A model generated the notes under the pieces. That model did no database searches and had not been told where the DNA came from. It saw nothing but the letters and a program-made list of their open reading frames with translations. From Lasiodiplodia sp. COLG20 (lineage: Eukaryota; Ascomycota; Dothideomycetes; Botryosphaeriales; Botryosphaeriaceae), in the NCBI GenBank assembly GCA_009801085.1, contig VNWV01000001.1, positions 5,518,001 through 5,582,000 on the forward strand: DNA of 64,000 nt, written 5' to 3'. The first letter of the stretch is position 1. Each line of letters starts with the position of its first letter. Below, one piece after another: positions 11,569 to 22,264 of this stretch. The translations under genes were made by a program, and so were the position numbers.

Positions 11569-12722
11569 ATGAGAGAAGCGCAAGCAGGCGACACCCCCGA
11601 CAGCTATCGCAGTGCGCCGCATCATCAGCCGCCCATGACGCCAGGAATGCACAGTTCGGCAAGATACGCAACAGATGCGGATCACAAGCGGGCCGTTGCC
11701 TCACCCTCCCGTCCCGTCTCCACCATGGCAGACGCAAATGGCACAACACCAGAAATGAAAACAACAGCAGCCAGTTCGTGGAATACTAAGAATTTGGGTT
11801 GGAGAGTTGGCGTCGACTGCACGGCGGCAGCCAGTGCGGGTATACTTGTGGCGCCCGTCGTGACGGCTATCGATCGGTAAGTGCAAATCCGGGGAAATCA
11901 GGCCATTCTGGTTCGCGTACGGCACAGCAACCCATGTCCACCCACCACGATGACTTTGACAAAACACCCAAAGACAACTAACCCGCCTCCCATAGAGCCA
12001 TCATCGAAAATGCCTCCGGCCGCACAACCCTCCGCAACTCCCTTCTCACCTCTCTCCGTACCCTGCTTCTGCGGCCGCACACCTACATCTTCTCCCGTCC
12101 CTTCGCCCTCATCTTTACCCTCTATACTGGAACCTACCTGAGCGCCAACACCCTCGACACGACTACCTCAGTCCTGCACTCCACGCCCGCCTCTACTACT
12201 ACCGCTGGCGCCCCCAAATTCGTCGCAACCAGCACCGCCAACCTCGCACTCTGCCTGTACAAGGACAGCCGCTTCACGCGGATGTTTGGTATCACAACCT
12301 CCACGCCGCGACCCGTGCCTTCGGCAACGTACGCACTCTTCGCCCTGCGCGACTGCCTGACCGTCTTCGCGAGCTTCAACGTGCCGCCGCTACTGGCGCC
12401 CGCCTTGGCCTCCCGCATCGAGCGCACGACGGGCGCGCTCGGCGACGCGCTCCGCAAGCACGTCGATGCGGCCAGTACGGCGCAGTTCGTGGCGCCGGCG
12501 GCGGTGCAGATCTTCAGCACGCCGCTGCACCTGCTCGGCCTGGACCTATACAACCGCCCGCGCGGCTCGCCCGGCGTTGGCTTCGCGCAACGTTTGAGCA
12601 AGGTCACAAGCGACTGGGGCATGAGCTGCTTGGCGAGAATGGCGAGGATTGTGCCGGCGTTCGGGTGCGGAGGCGTGGTGAATCTGCGTGTCAGGAGAGA
12701 GTTGATGGGAAGGTTAGAGTGA
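11569..12722 (+). CDS. Unrecognised conserved-type membrane protein, possibly mitochondrial
   Basis: I do not recognise the family with certainty. Two exons, 11569-11876 and 11996-12722, give 344 aa; the 119-nt intron has GTAAGT/CATAG borders and the frame continues cleanly (AIDR-AIIENASG). The N-terminus (about 75 residues) is polar and Ser/Pro/His-rich. The rest has several moderately hydrophobic segments (ASAGILVAPVV, YIFSRPFALIFTLYTGTYL, ATYALFALRDCLTVFASF, QFVAPAAVQIFSTPLHLLGL) separated by basic loops, which suggests a multi-pass organelle membrane protein, loosely like carrier-type mitochondrial proteins. That location is inference only. It follows VPS36 on the same strand after a 498-bp gap and ends facing the SDR gene. 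Confidence 0.7.
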
Positions 12723-13612
12723 ACGCGTGTGCAGGGTGCGTCAACGAGTGACCGTGACCACATTGACATCGCTTGTGTCTGCATGACAATAGACCGATTT
12801 CTTCTAGGCGATAAGGGAAAGGGGGAGTGATCACCAGGATTGGCAGCACATGACGGCCTGCTTGCACGGGGCCACCATTGGCAAAATGCGCCCCATGCAT
12901 CTACCACTTTACGGTATGAGCTACGGCATCGGACGATCAATTTTGGGTACCGATTGACACTGTTCCATTCCGTACTTTGTCTTTTTGCATATTTGATGTT
13001 GAGATGAGAGCATAATTAGACTGGCGTTGAGGTGTTCCTCTTGGGCTTCATGAATACCCTGCTTGAGTTGGTGGAGCAGGATGATAATGACTCAACAGAC
13101 TCCAAAACCTAATATCTAATAGTCCATACCGTACACTACACGAAAAATGGTGGGATACGACATGATCCACTGAGTGTATCCAGTGCCTGCACGAGATTTC
13201 TACAATTATACATTACGCCTAAACGATGGCTTCAATTGCCTTTAAGTTATTTTCTACTAAAGCCTACCGTGGTGCTGAAGGCATAGTCTCGGCAGTTCTC
13301 AGAACGTGCTATCTCCGCGTTAGCCTTTGGCTCTAATACTCGTGTTTAAGCAGCAAAACTAAACTTCTGTGAGGCAGAATATCAGCCAGACGAGACTCGA
13401 TGAGGATTGCCTGTTTCTGTGGCCGGCCTCGAACCTCGAATTGACAACCTCATCACAAGCTGTCTGTAGGAATAGACCGCATCCACTAAGTCATCCTCGT
13501 CATCGACCGAAGGTGAGGTTACGCGAAGACTTGTTTATCACTCTTACATGTCATCATTTAGTGCTTGTACCATTCATACTCACATGATATGCTTATCTCT
13601 CGGCTATTAATT
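12723..13612. other. Convergent intergenic region
   Basis: 890 bp between the 3' ends of two facing genes. The middle (about 12960-13340) is AT-richer than its surroundings, with short polypyrimidine runs, as expected for 3' untranslated and terminator sequence. No coding region is supported. Confidence 0.45.
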
Positions 13613-14893
13613 TCACTCCCTCGCTCCGTGCAAACCTTCTTTGGCTAGGTTATCAATGTGCACTGGCCCGTAGCTCAGCGGACCTATCTTATCCATCAAC
13701 ACCTTTTCCGTCAAAAGCCACAAAGCTTCACTCAAATCCTCATTCCTCGCCAAGTCACTCGGCTCCTCCACCTTCCGGTCCGGCACGACATAGACACCCT
13801 GCATCCCCTCACGCGCCACGTCTTCACTTGTCGCCGCGAAGAGCGCAGATCGGCACCCTTGGTCGACTGGATCTTTCATGAACGGCCGCACCACCGCAAC
13901 GCCGACCTTGCCTATGGCTCCGTACGCCTCAGCCGCTTGGTCCTGCTGGTCCGTCTTCACGGCACCTGGGTGCGTGGCGATGATCCACGGGCCGGTCGAC
14001 ATTCCCTGCTGGCAGAAGCCGAGCTCATTCTTAGCGGCGTGGCGGGCAAGTGCGCGCACGAAAAGAATTTGGGCGAGCTTGGTGCGGGCATAGAGCTTGG
14101 TGGCGCCAATGTCGGTGTTGATCTCCTTAAGAGAGGCAAATTTCATCGATGTGTCGGCCATCTTATGCATTTCGGACGATTGAAGGACAAGGCGGCTATT
14201 TGGCGTGCGCTGAAGGAGTGGGAGGAGAACCATTGCGAGGTGGAATTGAGAGATATGGTTGACTTGCATGTGGGAATCTACAGGGCTGTCAACAGGTGAT
14301 ATGAGTTAAAGAGGCTTCATTTATCACAACTTACCAATTCCGTCTTTAGTCTCATTGTAGACGCCTACACCCAACCCAGCGTTGAGAATCAGGCCGTCCA
14401 GTTTCTCCAGGCGCGAGAGCTCCTTCGAAACTGCATCAACTTCCCGTAGGTCTTCGAGGTTGCATTTCTTCCATTCGACTCTGGTGGTATCGCCGTATTT
14501 TTTGAGTTCTTCCTGGGCTTCTTCTACATGTTGCTCCTTGTTGGACAGCAGATAGATCTTGGATGCATTGTGCTGAAGGAGATGGGCAACGATTCCGAAA
14601 CCGATACCGGCCGAACCACCGGTGACAGCATAAACCTAATAGGAATCATAAGTAAAGGTATTTTCAAGAGATTTATAGTAACACAAGTGTGATGTTTTTA
14701 TAAAAAAAATGGTGCCAAAATAAAAGGTGTAGGAGTTATTGAAACCTCTGCTTCACAAAGGTACTTTACTGCGAAGTCATGCATGGTTTTACAGCCAATC
14801 GTGGGTAGATGTAATAGAAGCTGAGTATACCTTGCCGGTAAGGTCAGGAATGTCCTTGCTGGGATCAAACGTGTTGTTACCGAGAAGCGGCAT
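13613..14893 (-). CDS. Short-chain dehydrogenase/reductase (SDR)
   Basis: NAD(P)-dependent oxidoreductase of the classical SDR superfamily, closest in layout to retinol-dehydrogenase/WWOX-like fungal SDRs; substrate unknown. Exons 14831-14893, 14335-14635 and 13613-14277 give 342 aa. The cofactor motif TGGSAGIG is at about residues 26-33, LNAG near 110-113 and the catalytic YARTK (Tyr184, Lys188) in the last exon, with HPGAVKT further on. The last intron uses the acceptor CTGTAG|ATTCCC; the nearer acceptor TTGACAG would create a stop, so the model is well constrained. The C-terminal part (about 100 residues after the PGAVKT segment) forms a substrate-lid region that this family varies. Divergent from the SRP receptor beta gene. 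Confidence 0.9.
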
Positions 14894-15449
14894 GATCCTT
14901 TATTTCTGCGTGTAGGATAAGAAGATTTCTGTTCTGGTTTCCGTAAGAAATGGGAATCAACGTAAAATATCCATCGCGTGCAAAGCGAAGGGAGCATCAT
15001 GACGAGAAATGATGTCAGTAAAAGCTAGCTGCTTTCCTTTTCGGGCGGTTGTGAAGTACGTCCATTCCGTCGCATGCGTACCCAAAAGAATTCCAGCATG
15101 AGCTACACCGTGTTTCAACAGTGCCGGGATAATCCCGCGCAATCATGAAGCCACGAGGGGCCCAGAACAGTTACTCGACTCGACCAGCAAGAGTAGTGAA
15201 GAACGTGCGTAGAGAGCGGAAGGCGGAAGCAGCCTGCGGGAAAGCAGGCCATTTTCCCACGGCCCACCGTCGCTCACCGCCCGGCCCACCGACGTCGACA
15301 CCTTGCGCTAGCTACCCCATTGCCAGCTCCGAAGACCGCAGCATCCACGCAGTACAAAACCCGCGGGCTGTTCGGAGAGAGGAAGTCTCCCCACCTCTCG
15401 CCACAACCTCCTTGTCATCTCCATCACTTGACCCCGCCCCCCAGCAGCC
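14894..15449. promoter_or_regulatory. Shared promoter region of SDR and SRP receptor beta genes
   Basis: 556 bp between divergent starts. GC-rich towards the SRP receptor side with CT-rich stretches just before its ATG, AT-richer towards the SDR side. No specific site can be named. Confidence 0.4.
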
Positions 15450-16436
15450 ATGGTCGAGTGGTATGAGCCGGACAGCTGGCTGACCAAGCTGTTCGACGCC
15501 CATCTGAGCACCTTTCTGCTCACCCTAGTCGTCGCCTTTGGTCTGCCGCTCCTGCTCCACTTGTGGCTATACCGTCACCGGACGCCCATCAACACCGCCG
15601 CATTCGTGCTCGCTGGGCCCAGCGGCGCGGGCAAGACATCTCTGCTCACAGCTGTACGTATACGCACGCAGAATCCCACCTTGGACCTCTCCACCAAAAA
15701 AAGTCACAGTCACCAATTGCATCATCGACTAACCACTCACCCTCCACCACAGCTCGAAACCGGCCGTCCCCTCGCCACGCACCCGTCGCAGACCTCGCAC
15801 CGCAGCATCCTCGCGCTGCCCGAAGCCTTCATCCCCTTCAGCGCGCGCTACCGCAGCGTCAACGACCCTACCAACGTCCGGACGCGGCAGCTCTCGCTGA
15901 CCGACACGCCGGGCCACGGCAAGCTGCGCGGCGGCGCCTTCGCCGCGGCCCTCGCCGCGCCCACCGCCAAGAACCTGCGCGGCGTTGTCTTCCTCGTCGA
16001 CGCCGCCGCCCTCGCCTCGCCCGCCGGCCTGTCCGACGCCGCCGAGTTCCTGCACGACGTCCTGCTCACGCTGCAGAAGCGCTACACCAGCGCCAAGACG
16101 AGCAAGGCTACCGCCGTCACGCCCGTGCTGATCGCTGCCAACAAGCTCGACCTGTTCACCGCGCTGCCGCCTCAGCTAGTGCGCGCACACCTCGAGCAGG
16201 AGATTGAGAAGGTGCGGATCGCTCGGGCCAAGGGCATACTGGACGTCGGCATGAGTGAAGACAGTGTGGGCGAGGATCACGAATGGCTTGGTTTAGGCGG
16301 GGAGAGCAGATTCGAGTTCAAGCATATGGAGGAGATGAATGTGCCGGTCGAGGTGGTGGGAGGAAGCGTCAAGGGAGAAGATGGTGATGGCCCCGAAGTC
16401 AAAGGCTGGTGGGAGTGGATTGCTCATCAGATGTGA
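15450..16436 (+). CDS. SRP102: Signal recognition particle receptor beta subunit
   Basis: ER-membrane small GTPase that anchors the SRP receptor alpha subunit for co-translational targeting. Exons 15450-15653 and 15753-16436 give 295 aa. A membrane anchor lies at about residues 20-40 (TFLLTLVVAFGLPLLLHLWL). The GTPase motifs are GPSGAGKT (56-63), DTPGHG (119-124) and NKLD (198-201), with the typical SRPRB spacing. The 99-nt intron (GTACGT...CACAG) contains no stop and keeps frame, so an unspliced mRNA would encode 33 extra residues just after the P-loop; splicing is preferred because it restores the contiguous SLLTALETGR family sequence. The gene is convergent with the Rab GDI gene (305 bp apart). 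Confidence 0.92.
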   Translation: MVEWYEPDSWLTKLFDAHLSTFLLTLVVAFGLPLLLHLWLYRHRTPINTAAFVLAGPSGAGKTSLLTAVRIRTQNPTLDLSTKKSHSHQLHHRLTTHPPPQLETGRPLATHPSQTSHRSILALPEAFIPFSARYRSVNDPTNVRTRQLSLTDTPGHGKLRGGAFAAALAAPTAKNLRGVVFLVDAAALASPAGLSDAAEFLHDVLLTLQKRYTSAKTSKATAVTPVLIAANKLDLFTALPPQLVRAHLEQEIEKVRIARAKGILDVGMSEDSVGEDHEWLGLGGESRFEFKHMEEMNVPVEVVGGSVKGEDGDGPEVKGWWEWIAHQM

Positions 16437-16741
16437 GGAATTTTTTTTTTTTTTTGAGAAATTCGGATGGAACGGTCTGGGTCGGCAAAAAAGGGGTATG
16501 TAATATTGCATGATATCCCAATCTCCGAGTCGGAGAGTAAACGTGGTCATAATAATGGAAGCTTGGGCGATATGAGAAGGCGAAAGCCGTCACTTTTCTC
16601 AACTGATAGGTATCGTGTTTGATTATGTATGCGACGTAAAATTGATTCCCTATTGGAGTATTGGCAGTCTTATGATCTCCATGTACATCCTAATTCTTCT
16701 ATGGCTGCCAGCCCCTATGACCCCTTTACCCCTAAAGATGT

Positions 16742-18525
16742 TTACTCCTCCGCAGCGACCTGGACTTCCCTAAGGCCCTCAACGACCAAGTCCTCGCCCT
16801 CGGCCCTCCTGTAGATGTTCTTGATGTCATCTGCAATATGACGTTAGCATTTCGAGCCGCTAAAGTAGACTTAGTAATCGTGAACTTACCCGTCGTAGTC
16901 TCGAAGTGGCTGGTGGCGTCGTAGCTCTTCGAGAGGAAGACGTTGTCGTTGGTGCCGTCCTCGATGGGCTCGTACAGAGGGATGGGCGGGCCCATGAACT
17001 TCTCCTCGATCTTGCCCAGGCGCTCGAAGCCGGGCTCGAGCTCGAGGTGGTGGTTGCTGTCGGACTCAGCAATGGTGCTGACGATGGCAATGTAGTAGCC
17101 CTTGGGGCAGACGTTGTGCGCCGAGGAGACAACAGCAACGTAGACATCTGAATGACCTGAATTAGCAGCGTTTTGGCGGCATCTGCAGTTTTACGTACCG
17201 TTCTTGCGACCAACCTGGCTCTGGGGAATGATGAGCTGGAGAGAGTCGGAGTCCTCAGTGCCGGGAACGGGGTGGTTGAGGATGCAAATGGCCTTCAGAA
17301 GGTGGCCGGTGGGCTTGGCCTTCTGGGGGAAGTAGCTGGGGTCGGCAAGGATCTTCTTGCACTTGGTAGTGAACTTCATGCCCTCACCGGGGGCGTCCTT
17401 CTCCTTCATGGTAGCCTTGATGCCAGCGACCTTGCCGTCCTCGTACAGGACCTCGTCGACATCGGCGTTGAGCATGTAGGTGCCACCGTAGATGGCGGAC
17501 AGACGAGCGAAACCCTGGGGAAGCTCGCCGAGACCGTAGAGCGGGTAGATGTAAGGCGACTTGCCGTAGCGAGCCATCGAGTTGACGTAGAGCCTGATGC
17601 GCTCAATGGTCTCGTCGGCCCCGCCAGTAGCGTTGATGTACTCGTCGGTCTGGTACAGAGCCATGGAGTGGCCAATGAAGTCGCGGGTAGAGTCCTCGAG
17701 GCCGAACTTGTCGTAGACATCCTTCATGGTGCAGGAGCCAATGCTCAGGCCTGGGACCGTTAGCGTTCCAGCTGAAAGAAGGATTGCGGGGCAATGGCAA
17801 CTCACCCTTGTGGGTGGCGGAGTCTTCCTTCTTGTAGGAACCAACCCACTCAAGGAAGCTACGCGCACGCCTCTTCTCGAAGAGACCCATCAGCGGCGAG
17901 CGCAGAGCCTCGCCAGCGTCAGAGGGGACCTTGGCAACGGTGGCCTTGGGGCCCTTGCCCTGCTGGACGAAGCTGCCAGCAATCTGCTTGAACTCGAGGT
18001 ATCGGGTAACATCGGTCGAGACGAGGATGTTGGTGAGCTCGCCGTTCGACATGAGCAGCTTGGGCACAAGGTCGATGTTCCAGTCGTTGACGCGGCCGTA
18101 CTTCTCCCACGGCTTCTCGCCCTCGGTGTAGTTGCCGTACTTCTTGAACATCTACTCGGCGTAAGCATTCAGCGGGGTTGCGGGGTTCGGGATGCGGGAA
18201 CGTACCGCCTCAATGTTCAGGGACGCAGCCTCACTGCCAGTTGTCAGTACGTTTGCTGCTATACAGGCTCAGGGATGCCAGCTCACCCGCCATAGTGGTC
18301 GTTCCGGTCCATGTGCAGGACCTTCTTGCCCTTCACACTCAGGACACTGTGGGCCGTTAGCAGACGCTCAGAAGCATCATCTCAAAGTGTGCGTACCCAG
18401 ACAACACGCATTCCGTCAGGCCTGTATCTCCGTGTTAGCTGTCCGTTTGGCAGCGAGCTGGCGCGGGGTAAGTGCATACCGGTGCCAAGGACGACGACAT
18501 CATACTCGGGGGCGACTTCTTCCAT
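16742..18525 (-). CDS. GDI1: Rab GDP-dissociation inhibitor
   Basis: Extracts GDP-bound prenylated Rab GTPases from membranes and recycles them for vesicle traffic. Eight exons: 18480-18525, 18397-18421, 18287-18346, 18206-18233, 17806-18151, 17199-17750, 16890-17147 and 16742-16830, giving 467 aa, the usual GDI length. The N-terminus MEEVAPEYDVVVLGTGLTE carries the FAD-like dinucleotide fold shared with REP/CHM. DRNDHYGGEAASLN is the conserved GDI/REP block, and the MFKKYGNYTEGEKPW and YGKSPYIYPLYGLGELPQGF segments are also hallmarks. Exons 2 and 4 are only 25 and 28 nt. All introns have GT-AG borders and phases agree. Very secure assignment. Confidence 0.97.
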
Positions 18526-18900
18526 GATGGGCTATGTTGTGTGAAAATGGGCTTAGGGAGGAGAAGAGAGGATTGGGTGTGCAAGATATAGGAGTCGGCT
18601 CAAGAGGGTGCGCCGGTGGTCGTGGGCGGTGAATGGTAATTGAGGGGGGGCGGCGAGCTTGAGCCACCGCTCGTGCTTGCTGCGCGGCCCGCCCTCGACG
18701 CCAAGATCCCTGAAGGCCGCCCGCACCATCAGCTCACAATCAACTAGACAGGCCACAACTGGTATTCTACAAATGATGTACACAGCTTCCCGCCGCGCCT
18801 CGCGCTCCCAGATGCGCTCGCAGCCCCGTGACCTTCGCGGGGTTGCTCTGCGGATCGCCGTATGACCCGCCCGCCCTCCGTGCGGCACCGCTCCCAATTA

Positions 18901-19912
18901 TTACTCCGTCTGCGCTCCAGATCCTGCTTCGCCTTGCCGTTGTCTTGTCGCTTTGTCCTTTGCCGCATCCGCCACAGCTTCCTCGTCAACCTTCTCCTCA
19001 ATCTCGCTCTCGAACGCGTCCTTTCGCCTTCCGTCAGCACATGATTCATTGGGTGCATGGGCTACACGTACCTCAACAGCAGGACTGTAAGCCGGCCCAT
19101 TGCCTGACAGGTCGATCTCCGCATCGCTCATGGCCTCTTGCCGCGCATTCTCCCAAGCGTACCACCGCTCCGTCAGCGTGTGCTTGATTGCACGCATCGT
19201 GAGCTTGACCTATGTTGGACGCTTGTCAGCGAAGCCCATTTCGCCTGGGGAGATAGCTTTGATCCCATTTAGGCAATATTCTGGTACGTGCAATATTGCA
19301 CGAATACGAGACCGTGCAAAGCTGGGGTGACCGTGCTTTATGACGGTCATTGCAGTGTGACGTACCTCTGAATCTCGCGCCTCTGCCTCATACTCGCCGT
19401 AGCCTGCATTGATGCGCTTGCGCTCGTAGGCCGCTGTCGCGAGACGGTTGCGCTCCTTCACGCAGACCCACCAAAGCCGGTGCAGGTCTTCCCACGACTT
19501 CTGCCGTAGTTCTTGCACTGTCCACGCCCGGCCTGCAAAAGATCAGCCCATGCTATTGTCCCTGTGACAATCTGTATCTCGCACCGAATGCCATGTCCTC
19601 CTCGGGTGTTGCGAGCAGTTTCTTGTCTGCATTGAAGAATTGCCAGAGGCCATGGTCTGGGTGGACCGGCGCTTTCGGTCGCTGGGCTACTGGCCTGGGG
19701 ACAGGGAGTTTCTCCTTATTCACGGCAAGTGTCTGTCGCGGGCGAAGGCCGGTCTTCCTTAGGGCAGAGACGCCGCGGTTCTTGTTTCTATCGTGGACGC
19801 ATCGGTGCTGAGTTATCGGGAGGTGTGAGTTAGAAGCGGCGAGTGACGGCAGGAACGGTTCTGCAGCAGACCGAGCGTGTAGCGAGAGGCGGGCGACGGA
19901 GCGGACGTTCAT
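18901..19912 (-). CDS. MRPL4: Mitochondrial ribosomal protein uL29m (MRP-L47)
   Basis: Large-subunit mitochondrial ribosomal protein of the MRP-L47 family. Exons 19585-19912, 19366-19532, 19072-19209 and 18901-19020 give 250 aa. The start at 19912 ([16 protein letters not shown]) has the Arg/Ser/Ala make-up of a mitochondrial presequence. The diagnostic core follows: [34 protein letters not shown] and [23 protein letters not shown]. The last intron (51 nt, GTACGT...GAAAG, branch-like CTGAC) is in frame and stop-free, so retention would add 17 residues; splicing is favoured by its perfect signals. The C-terminal tail is acidic and Ala-rich. Divergent from NOT2 with 300 bp between starts. Confidence 0.92.
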
Positions 19913-20212
19913 GATGGGGGGCACGCGCAGAATAGTTCGCGCTGCGGGTCAATTGGCCGGGGCGTGGGTTGGAAGACGCGGTGCTGGGTGAAAGATGGTC
20001 GAGCAGCTGCACGGAAAATCCGCAACTGCAACCGCCGGCCTGGCAAGTGCCGGGGCCTCGCATCAGAACGAACCGCCTCCAAAGGCCGCGCCCAGCAACG
20101 TCAACAACGCCTGTTGCTCCGCACTCCAACGCCGCGCACCTTCCTTGAACACCGCCATACCTACACCGACACACAAGCGCTGCACCGCTGCAGGTCGTCT
20201 CACCCCGCAAGC

Positions 20213-22264
20213 ATGAACCGGCCAGGTTTGTCCCCTCGACCGCTGCCCGACCCTCCCCGCCGCATTGCCTCGCCGTCCGCTCGTCGCAAAGCTCCCGTTG
20301 CACCCAACGCTGGACCATCGCCGTGCACGTCGCCGCCAGAAGCTCTGAGGTTCGCGATGCCCGGGCATCTGAAATTTCCAGCCTTCCTTGCTTCCTAGCA
20401 TGGGGCCTAGGGCATGACGATGGCAAACACCACGACTTGGCGGATCCGATATCAAGAGCAGGGATTGATGCTGACGCGGTAAAATAAATAGGAGCAGGGC
20501 CGCAACAGTTACGCAACATGCCTGGCAGCATGTTCCAGCAGCAACAGACAGGCGCCGGCCGTGGTGCACCTTTGCAATCTGGCCGGCTGCAAGGCGGCAA
20601 GCTTGGTAGAATGCACTCCCACTCCCAGCGATCGGCGGCTAATCCGCATTACTCGTAGGTAACGGAGCTGGCTGGGGGTTTGGAGGTCCTATGGGAGGCG
20701 CACCTGGTCTTTCGGGTGTCCAGTCGCGCAACGCAGCGGGCATGTCCAGCTTTGCCCAGACGATAGGAGGCGGGTCTCAGTCGCACACTCCTCTGGATCC
20801 TTCGTATGCTCCCCCTCAAGACCCATCCTCAAGATTAATTGCGAATGCGGCGGAGAAGTCGACTAACGAAAAGATCTCGCATTTCTAGGGAGTTTCCCTC
20901 CCTCTCCGGAGCTCCCCAGACGCAACAGCAGAACAGCCAAGCCCAGGCGATATGGTCTAACCCGAACATCAGGACGGCCCAACACACACCAGTGCAACGC
21001 GTGCAAGGCCAAGGCGCCACTCCTCAGCCCCCTTCCGCGCAAGCAAATCGGCCGCAGCAAGAGCACCAACAGCGGACCCAGGACGAGCCTTCTTCGGCAC
21101 ATTCTCAGTACGGCGGCGCAATGGATGACTATCGCTTTGGCGGTCAGTCCGGCGTCGGACAATTATCGGGAGCTCCTCAGCAACAGCAACAGGTGAACAT
21201 TGAAGAGTTCCCGCCTCTAGGGGGCGGCGGTGGAGGAGATATGGGCCAAGACAGGCGGACGGGCATGATTCAGAACGCAGCATATGGAGGAGGTGGAGGT
21301 AGTCCATTTGGCAACAGTGTGCACCAAGGCCGCAACGGCATGGGCAGCCCTGTGGAGAGCCAGCAGGACTCCGTGAGCGAGAGGATAGGCGGCACTGTGC
21401 TGCGGGATGATAGGACCGCTGTGAGTATTAAGCTGACGATGACAATGATGTCTGTTCACTGACTTCCGAGTAGGCGGAGCGAAGAGCTAGGGAGGCCAGC
21501 ACCACCTCGTTTGGTAGCCAGCCTGTTCAGCCACCTTCGAAACCAGGCTCCATCTCCCATCCCGAGCAGACGCGCCTGTCCCAGATGAGCGAAATCGACC
21601 GTTTCGGACTTCCCGGCTTGCTCGCCATGATTCCACCCGACAGTCAAGACCACTCCAGCCTTGCTGTAGGCCAAGACTTGACTGTCTTGGGTTTGGATCT
21701 CAACCGGCCTGACAACTCTCCTCTGTATCCTACCTTCGGCTCGCCTTTCGCGGAAGCTGGCTCGCGTCCGGTCATCCCTGACTTTAGCTTACCTGCTGCC
21801 TACACCGTCACGAACGTACCCCCGTTACACACGAAAATGCCAAGCTTTTCCGATGAGACTCTCTTCGCGATCTTCTACCAGTACCCTAGAGACATCCTGC
21901 AAGAGGCTGCTGCACAGGAGCTGTAAGTGGATGGAAAAGGCTTTACGGCGGACCGATGCCTTGATCTATGCTAACAGATGACGTAGGTTCAATCGCGATT
22001 GGAGGTGGCACAAAGATCTCCGGCAATGGATGATGAAGGACACCAGCTTCCCGCAGCCGCAGCGCATTAGTGAGAAGTCGGAGCGGGGCTGCTACATCTT
22101 CTTCGATGTTAACAACTGGAGGAGGGAGAGGGTAAGTGGTCCACCGATCTCTGGTGCGCTGTAAAGCATGCTAACGGGCGAATCTGCTCAAGCGGGAGCT
22201 CCTGCTGCACTACGATCAACTCGATCAAAGGCTTGGCACCACACAGCCCGCAGCAGCTCTTTAA
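20213..22264 (+). CDS. NOT2: CCR4-NOT complex subunit Not2
   Basis: Core subunit of the CCR4-NOT deadenylase and transcription regulator. Exons 20213-20225, 20498-20605, 20659-20803, 20889-21420, 21474-21922, 21987-22131 and 22193-22264 give 487 aa. The first exon encodes MNRPG, split by a 272-nt intron, and then PQQLRNMPGSMF. The middle is Gln/Gly-rich with two EFP-containing motifs (SEFPSLSG, EEFPPLGG). The C-terminal NOT2/3/5 domain is clear: DLTVLGLDLNRPDNSPLYPTFGSPFAE, MPSFSDETLFAIFYQYPRD, FNRDWRWHKDLRQWM and CYIFFDVNNWRRER. The intron at 20804 was chosen (GTATGC donor, CTAAC branch) because the open frame otherwise stops at 20888. Good agreement throughout. Confidence 0.94.

Noticed and set aside
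13425..13435. tRNA B-box-like sequence GGCCTCGAACC on the minus strand
   Set aside because: The flanking bases do not form a T stem, acceptor stem or anticodon arm.
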